A stretch of DNA of 34,334 nt, from the NCBI GenBank assembly GCA_003229115.1, contig QIHT01000075.1, positions 1 through 34,334 on the forward strand. The letters are read 5' to 3'. This document shows, piece by piece, positions 31,678 to 34,334 of this stretch. This DNA comes from Gammaproteobacteria bacterium (GTDB lineage Bacteria; Pseudomonadota; Gammaproteobacteria; SZUA-229). Below the pieces are notes generated by a model, which was not told where the DNA came from, did no database searches, and worked only from the letters and a program-made list of their open reading frames with translations. Both the position numbers and the translations under genes were made by a program. Numbering within the stretch: position 1 is the stretch's first letter; every line of letters begins with the position of its first letter.

Positions 31678-32799
31678 TCAATTAATTTTATATAAAGTCC
31701 GTTGCTCAAACCCGGTAATAACCTGTTTCAGGCCACACAGTTTTTTATCCAGTTCAACATCACCTGTGTCCACCAATAAAGGCCGCCCCTGCAACGAATG
31801 CAATTTTTCATTGGTGGCAATAATAACAATGTTATTAATACCGACTTTCTCTATCACTTTCGGACTAAATTGTTGATTGCCTCGGCCGAACACATGCCCC
31901 TGTCCACCAATCGCTGTTACAATTATTTTTGCAGGCCTGTCTGCAAGAAAAGACAACAAGGTTTTTTCATCGACATCACTGGCGAGCAATTCACACTTCA
32001 AAACCACATCAACACCCAAAAGTGTATTCGCTAAACCCAGTTCTGCCATCACTGCGGCCGTGGTAGAACCCGCACCCATGAAATACAGGCAGTCGTCTTC
32101 CATATTTTCAACAACATCTGCGGCAATATCCTGCACCGTCAACGCATCAGAATTTACTCTACCCTGCTTTACCGCCTGCATTCTTGCGTCATCCTTTGGT
32201 ACTTGCAGGTATCCATAACAACTCGCTTTGAGCTGACCTGACCGAAAAGCCTCTTCATCCAGGTCCATAACTTCTGCTGCCTGCATATTTAAAGGCTGAC
32301 CCTGAACTAATTTGACTAACAACTCGCCCGCCTGGGTCGGTGATACTGCATAAACTGCCGAGTGAATTTTACAGCCCGCTGGAATTCCGATGACCGGCAA
32401 GCGTTCCTCCTCTCCACATTCTTTTAACGCATCCAGTACATCACGCGCTGTGCCGTCACCGCCCGCGAATATCAACAAATCGATACCATTAGCGCATAGT
32501 TGACGCACAGCCTGGTGCGTATCAACAGCCGAGGTCGTTTTAATAGAAGGCTCAAACACAGCCTGGTTTTTGATACCCAGACTATTCAAAACAGTAGCTC
32601 CCATATCCCCAGCCACCGTAAAAATAGCCTCTACAGGCATATCTGCCAAAGCTTTCAAAGCTTCACACGCCCTTTCCTGAGCCAAAGGTTTAGCCCCTTT
32701 CGCTAAAGCTTGTGCAACTATTTCCTCACCATCACTGCCCTTAAGCGCGACTCTGCCTCCGATACCCGCCATTGGGTTGACGATAAAACCAAGTTTCAT
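31678..32799 (-). CDS. ATP-NAD kinase-like protein (COG3199 type)
   Basis: This 373-residue protein starts at 32799 (MKLGFIVNPMAGIGGRVALK); an upstream in-frame ATG at 32871 would add 24 residues with no similarity. It has the NAD-kinase-type diacylglycerol-kinase-like fold motifs: NPMAGIGG, FAGGDGTARDV (GGDGT at 113-117), GIPAGCKIHSAVYA, then FMGAGSTTAAVMAELG and TAIGGQGHVFGRGNQQF. It belongs to the longer family related to, but separate from, NadK. The substrate is not known; some members sit with acetoin catabolism genes (AcoX-like), which are not seen here. Confidence 0.82.
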   Translation of the reverse strand: MKLGFIVNPMAGIGGRVALKGSDGEEIVAQALAKGAKPLAQERACEALKALADMPVEAIFTVAGDMGATVLNSLGIKNQAVFEPSIKTTSAVDTHQAVRQLCANGIDLLIFAGGDGTARDVLDALKECGEEERLPVIGIPAGCKIHSAVYAVSPTQAGELLVKLVQGQPLNMQAAEVMDLDEEAFRSGQLKASCYGYLQVPKDDARMQAVKQGRVNSDALTVQDIAADVVENMEDDCLYFMGAGSTTAAVMAELGLANTLLGVDVVLKCELLASDVDEKTLLSFLADRPAKIIVTAIGGQGHVFGRGNQQFSPKVIEKVGINNIVIIATNEKLHSLQGRPLLVDTGDVELDKKLCGLKQVITGFEQRTLYKIN

Positions 32800-32914
32800 G
32801 ACAGCTGAATATTCCAAAATATAAGATAAACCCGCATTGTATCGAGCTATCTCCGTGCAGGCTATGGGCAAGCAATGCTAAAATCCGGTTGTTTGAATTT
32901 ACCACTGGTCAGCA

Positions 32915-34147
32915 ATGAAATTTCCCGAAGTTTTTGAACCACGCAGAACCTCAATCTCAGTAGATATCGATGGCATTATCGTTGGCGGCGAAGCGCCTAT
33001 TGTGGTCCAGTCGATGACCAATACGGACACGGCTGATATTAAGGCGACGACTGATCAAATTCTGCAGCTCGCCATCACCGGCTCGGAACTGGTACGAATT
33101 ACGGTTAATGATAGCAACGCTGCGGCGAGTGTCATAAAAATTCGCGAAGCCCTCGATCAAAAAAACTGTTCAGTACCCTTAATCGGTGATTTTCATTTCA
33201 ATGGTCACAAACTACTGGATGAACATCCCGAATGTGGAGAAGCACTCGCTAAATACCGCATCAATCCCGGCAATGTCGGCAAAGGCAGTAAACGCGATGC
33301 ACAGTTTGCCACCATGATTGAACATGCCTGCAAAAATAACAAAGCGGTAAGAATCGGCGTCAACTGGGGAAGCATGGATCAGGCACTGCTTGCCAGTCTC
33401 ATGGATGAAAATGCAAAACGCAGTGAGCCTTACGATGCTCACGATGTCATGATTGAAACCGTGATTCGCTCCGCACTGGAAAGCGCAGAGCAAGCCAGGG
33501 AACTGGGCCTGCCGGAAAACAAAATCATCCTGTCATGCAAGATGAGCGTGGTACAGGATTTAATCACCGTCTACCGTTCAATAGCACAACGTAGCAACTA
33601 CGCCTTGCATCTTGGCTTAACCGAAGCCGGTATAGGTTCCAAAGGTATCGTTGCTTCAACAGCCGCACTCGGTATTTTGTTGCACGATGGTATCGGCGAC
33701 ACCATACGCATTTCGCTCACACCCGAACCGGGAGCGCCGAGAGAAAAAGAAGTCATAGTCGCACAGGAAATATTACAAACCATGGGACTACGCTCGTTTG
33801 TTCCTCTGGTCACCGCCTGCCCGGGATGCGGTCGCACCACCAGTACATTTTTTCAGGAACTCGCCTCGCAGGTACAAAGTTACTTACGCAATCAAATGCC
33901 TGTCTGGAAAAAAGAATATATAGGAGTCGAAGATATGTCTGTCGCAGTAATGGGCTGCGTGGTCAACGGCCCCGGAGAAAGCAAACACGCCAACATCGGC
34001 ATTAGTTTACCGGGTAGCGGAGAAAAACCTGTAGCACCGGTTTATGAAGATGGTAAAAAAACAGTGACATTAAAAGGCGATAACATTGCTGATGAGTTTG
34101 AAGCGATTATTGATGCTTATGTAAGCAATAGTTATTCAAGAAAATAA
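32915..34147 (+). CDS. ispG: 4-hydroxy-3-methylbut-2-enyl diphosphate synthase IspG
   Basis: IspG carries out the reductive ring opening of MEcPP to HMBPP in the non-mevalonate isoprenoid pathway, using a [4Fe-4S] cluster. The 410-residue protein has the TIM-barrel start [47 protein letters not shown], and the cluster-binding end: ACPGCGRTT (C302, C305) and [11 protein letters not shown] (C348, E355). It is longer than E. coli IspG (372), as in the longer beta/gammaproteobacterial forms with an insert. In many relatives hisS follows ispG. Confidence 0.96.
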   Translation: MKFPEVFEPRRTSISVDIDGIIVGGEAPIVVQSMTNTDTADIKATTDQILQLAITGSELVRITVNDSNAAASVIKIREALDQKNCSVPLIGDFHFNGHKLLDEHPECGEALAKYRINPGNVGKGSKRDAQFATMIEHACKNNKAVRIGVNWGSMDQALLASLMDENAKRSEPYDAHDVMIETVIRSALESAEQARELGLPENKIILSCKMSVVQDLITVYRSIAQRSNYALHLGLTEAGIGSKGIVASTAALGILLHDGIGDTIRISLTPEPGAPREKEVIVAQEILQTMGLRSFVPLVTACPGCGRTTSTFFQELASQVQSYLRNQMPVWKKEYIGVEDMSVAVMGCVVNGPGESKHANIGISLPGSGEKPVAPVYEDGKKTVTLKGDNIADEFEAIIDAYVSNSYSRK

Positions 34148-34200
34148 TTATTGGGATTGTAATGCCAAAACAGAAAAAACTCTTTTTTGAGATGAGGCGA

Positions 34201-34304
34201 ATTGTTGGGGTTCGTGCCTCACCCCAACCTACAGGATGTTTTATTGCCATCATCATAAACCAGGCCATAACCCGTAGGTTGGGGTGAGGCACGAACCCCA
34301 ACAT
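34201..34304. repeat. GTAGGTTGGGG inverted repeat (second copy)
   Basis: Arms at 34201-34232 (ending CACCCCAACCTAC) and 34274-34304 (GTAGGTTGGGGTGAGGC...) are nearly perfect complements. They match the arms at 14760-14841 in opposite order. The element separates ispG from the next gene. Confidence 0.9.
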
Positions 34305-34331
34305 ATTATAATCAAACCACAAGGATGTGTA

Positions 34332-34334
34332 ATG
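34332..34334 (+). other. Possible start codon of the next gene
   Basis: AAGGATGTGTAATG at the right edge has an AAGGA site seven to eight bases before the final ATG. Only the start codon is visible. hisS would fit ispG synteny, but this cannot be confirmed. Confidence 0.3.

Overview
This window looks like a chromosomal segment of a gammaproteobacterium. The reasons are the divergent trmJ/suhB pair, and rlmM, sbcB, ibaG, alaA, nhaR and ispG, all most similar in sequence and length to enterobacterial-type proteins. The most informative region (about 7.1-19.7 kb) encodes five small, exported, cysteine-free Gly/Asn/Tyr-rich proteins. They resemble the sulfur globule family known from sulfur-storing phototrophs and chemotrophs, so I infer a sulfur-oxidising lineage. 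No sulfur-oxidation enzyme cluster is visible here, so that inference rests on the five proteins. I see no rRNA, tRNA, CRISPR array or transposase gene.

Layout. 0-7.1 kb holds core genes: a frameshifted yajQ, a DUF423 membrane protein, a SRPBCC protein, trmJ and suhB (divergent), an outer-membrane beta-barrel, ibaG and rlmM (divergent), and sbcB. 7.2-19.7 kb holds the globule-protein cluster: SGP1, then a czcI-like/czcC/czcB/czcA heavy-metal efflux block bounded by intergenic repeats, then SGP2, membrane coiled-coil protein A, SGP3, SGP4, membrane coiled-coil protein B, and SGP5, which fuses an SGP-like N-terminus to a charged helical tail. 19.7-30.0 kb is a minus-strand series: a DUF2892 protein, yggS, alaA, two YbaK-type editing proteins, an M18 aminopeptidase, a soluble PDC/Cache sensor, a TRIC channel, a VC0807-like membrane protein, a rhodanese lipoprotein, a class II aldolase fused to a Dabb domain, a BI-1/YccA protein and an HPF/RaiA protein. 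30.1-34.3 kb holds nhaR, a dense palindrome block, an ATP-NAD-kinase-like gene and ispG.

The most interesting structure is the SGP cluster. Four of the five genes have a strong sigma70-type promoter and, just after the expected transcription start, a small hairpin whose stem changes sequence while keeping its pairing. It is followed by GCGCATGA and then TTTGCTG. The fifth gene keeps a decayed version and has a new upstream promoter. Twice, an SGP gene is followed by a strong terminator and then a membrane-anchored coiled-coil gene with no clear promoter of its own. The SGP5 fusion joins the two types of protein. I propose a small assembly system: secreted coat proteins plus inner-membrane-anchored periplasmic coiled-coil partners, with a shared leader RNA.

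The intergenic space is rich in nested palindromes. Outer arms of the CACAGAG type enclose different inner palindromes in different copies, and one such element supplies the stop codon of czcA.
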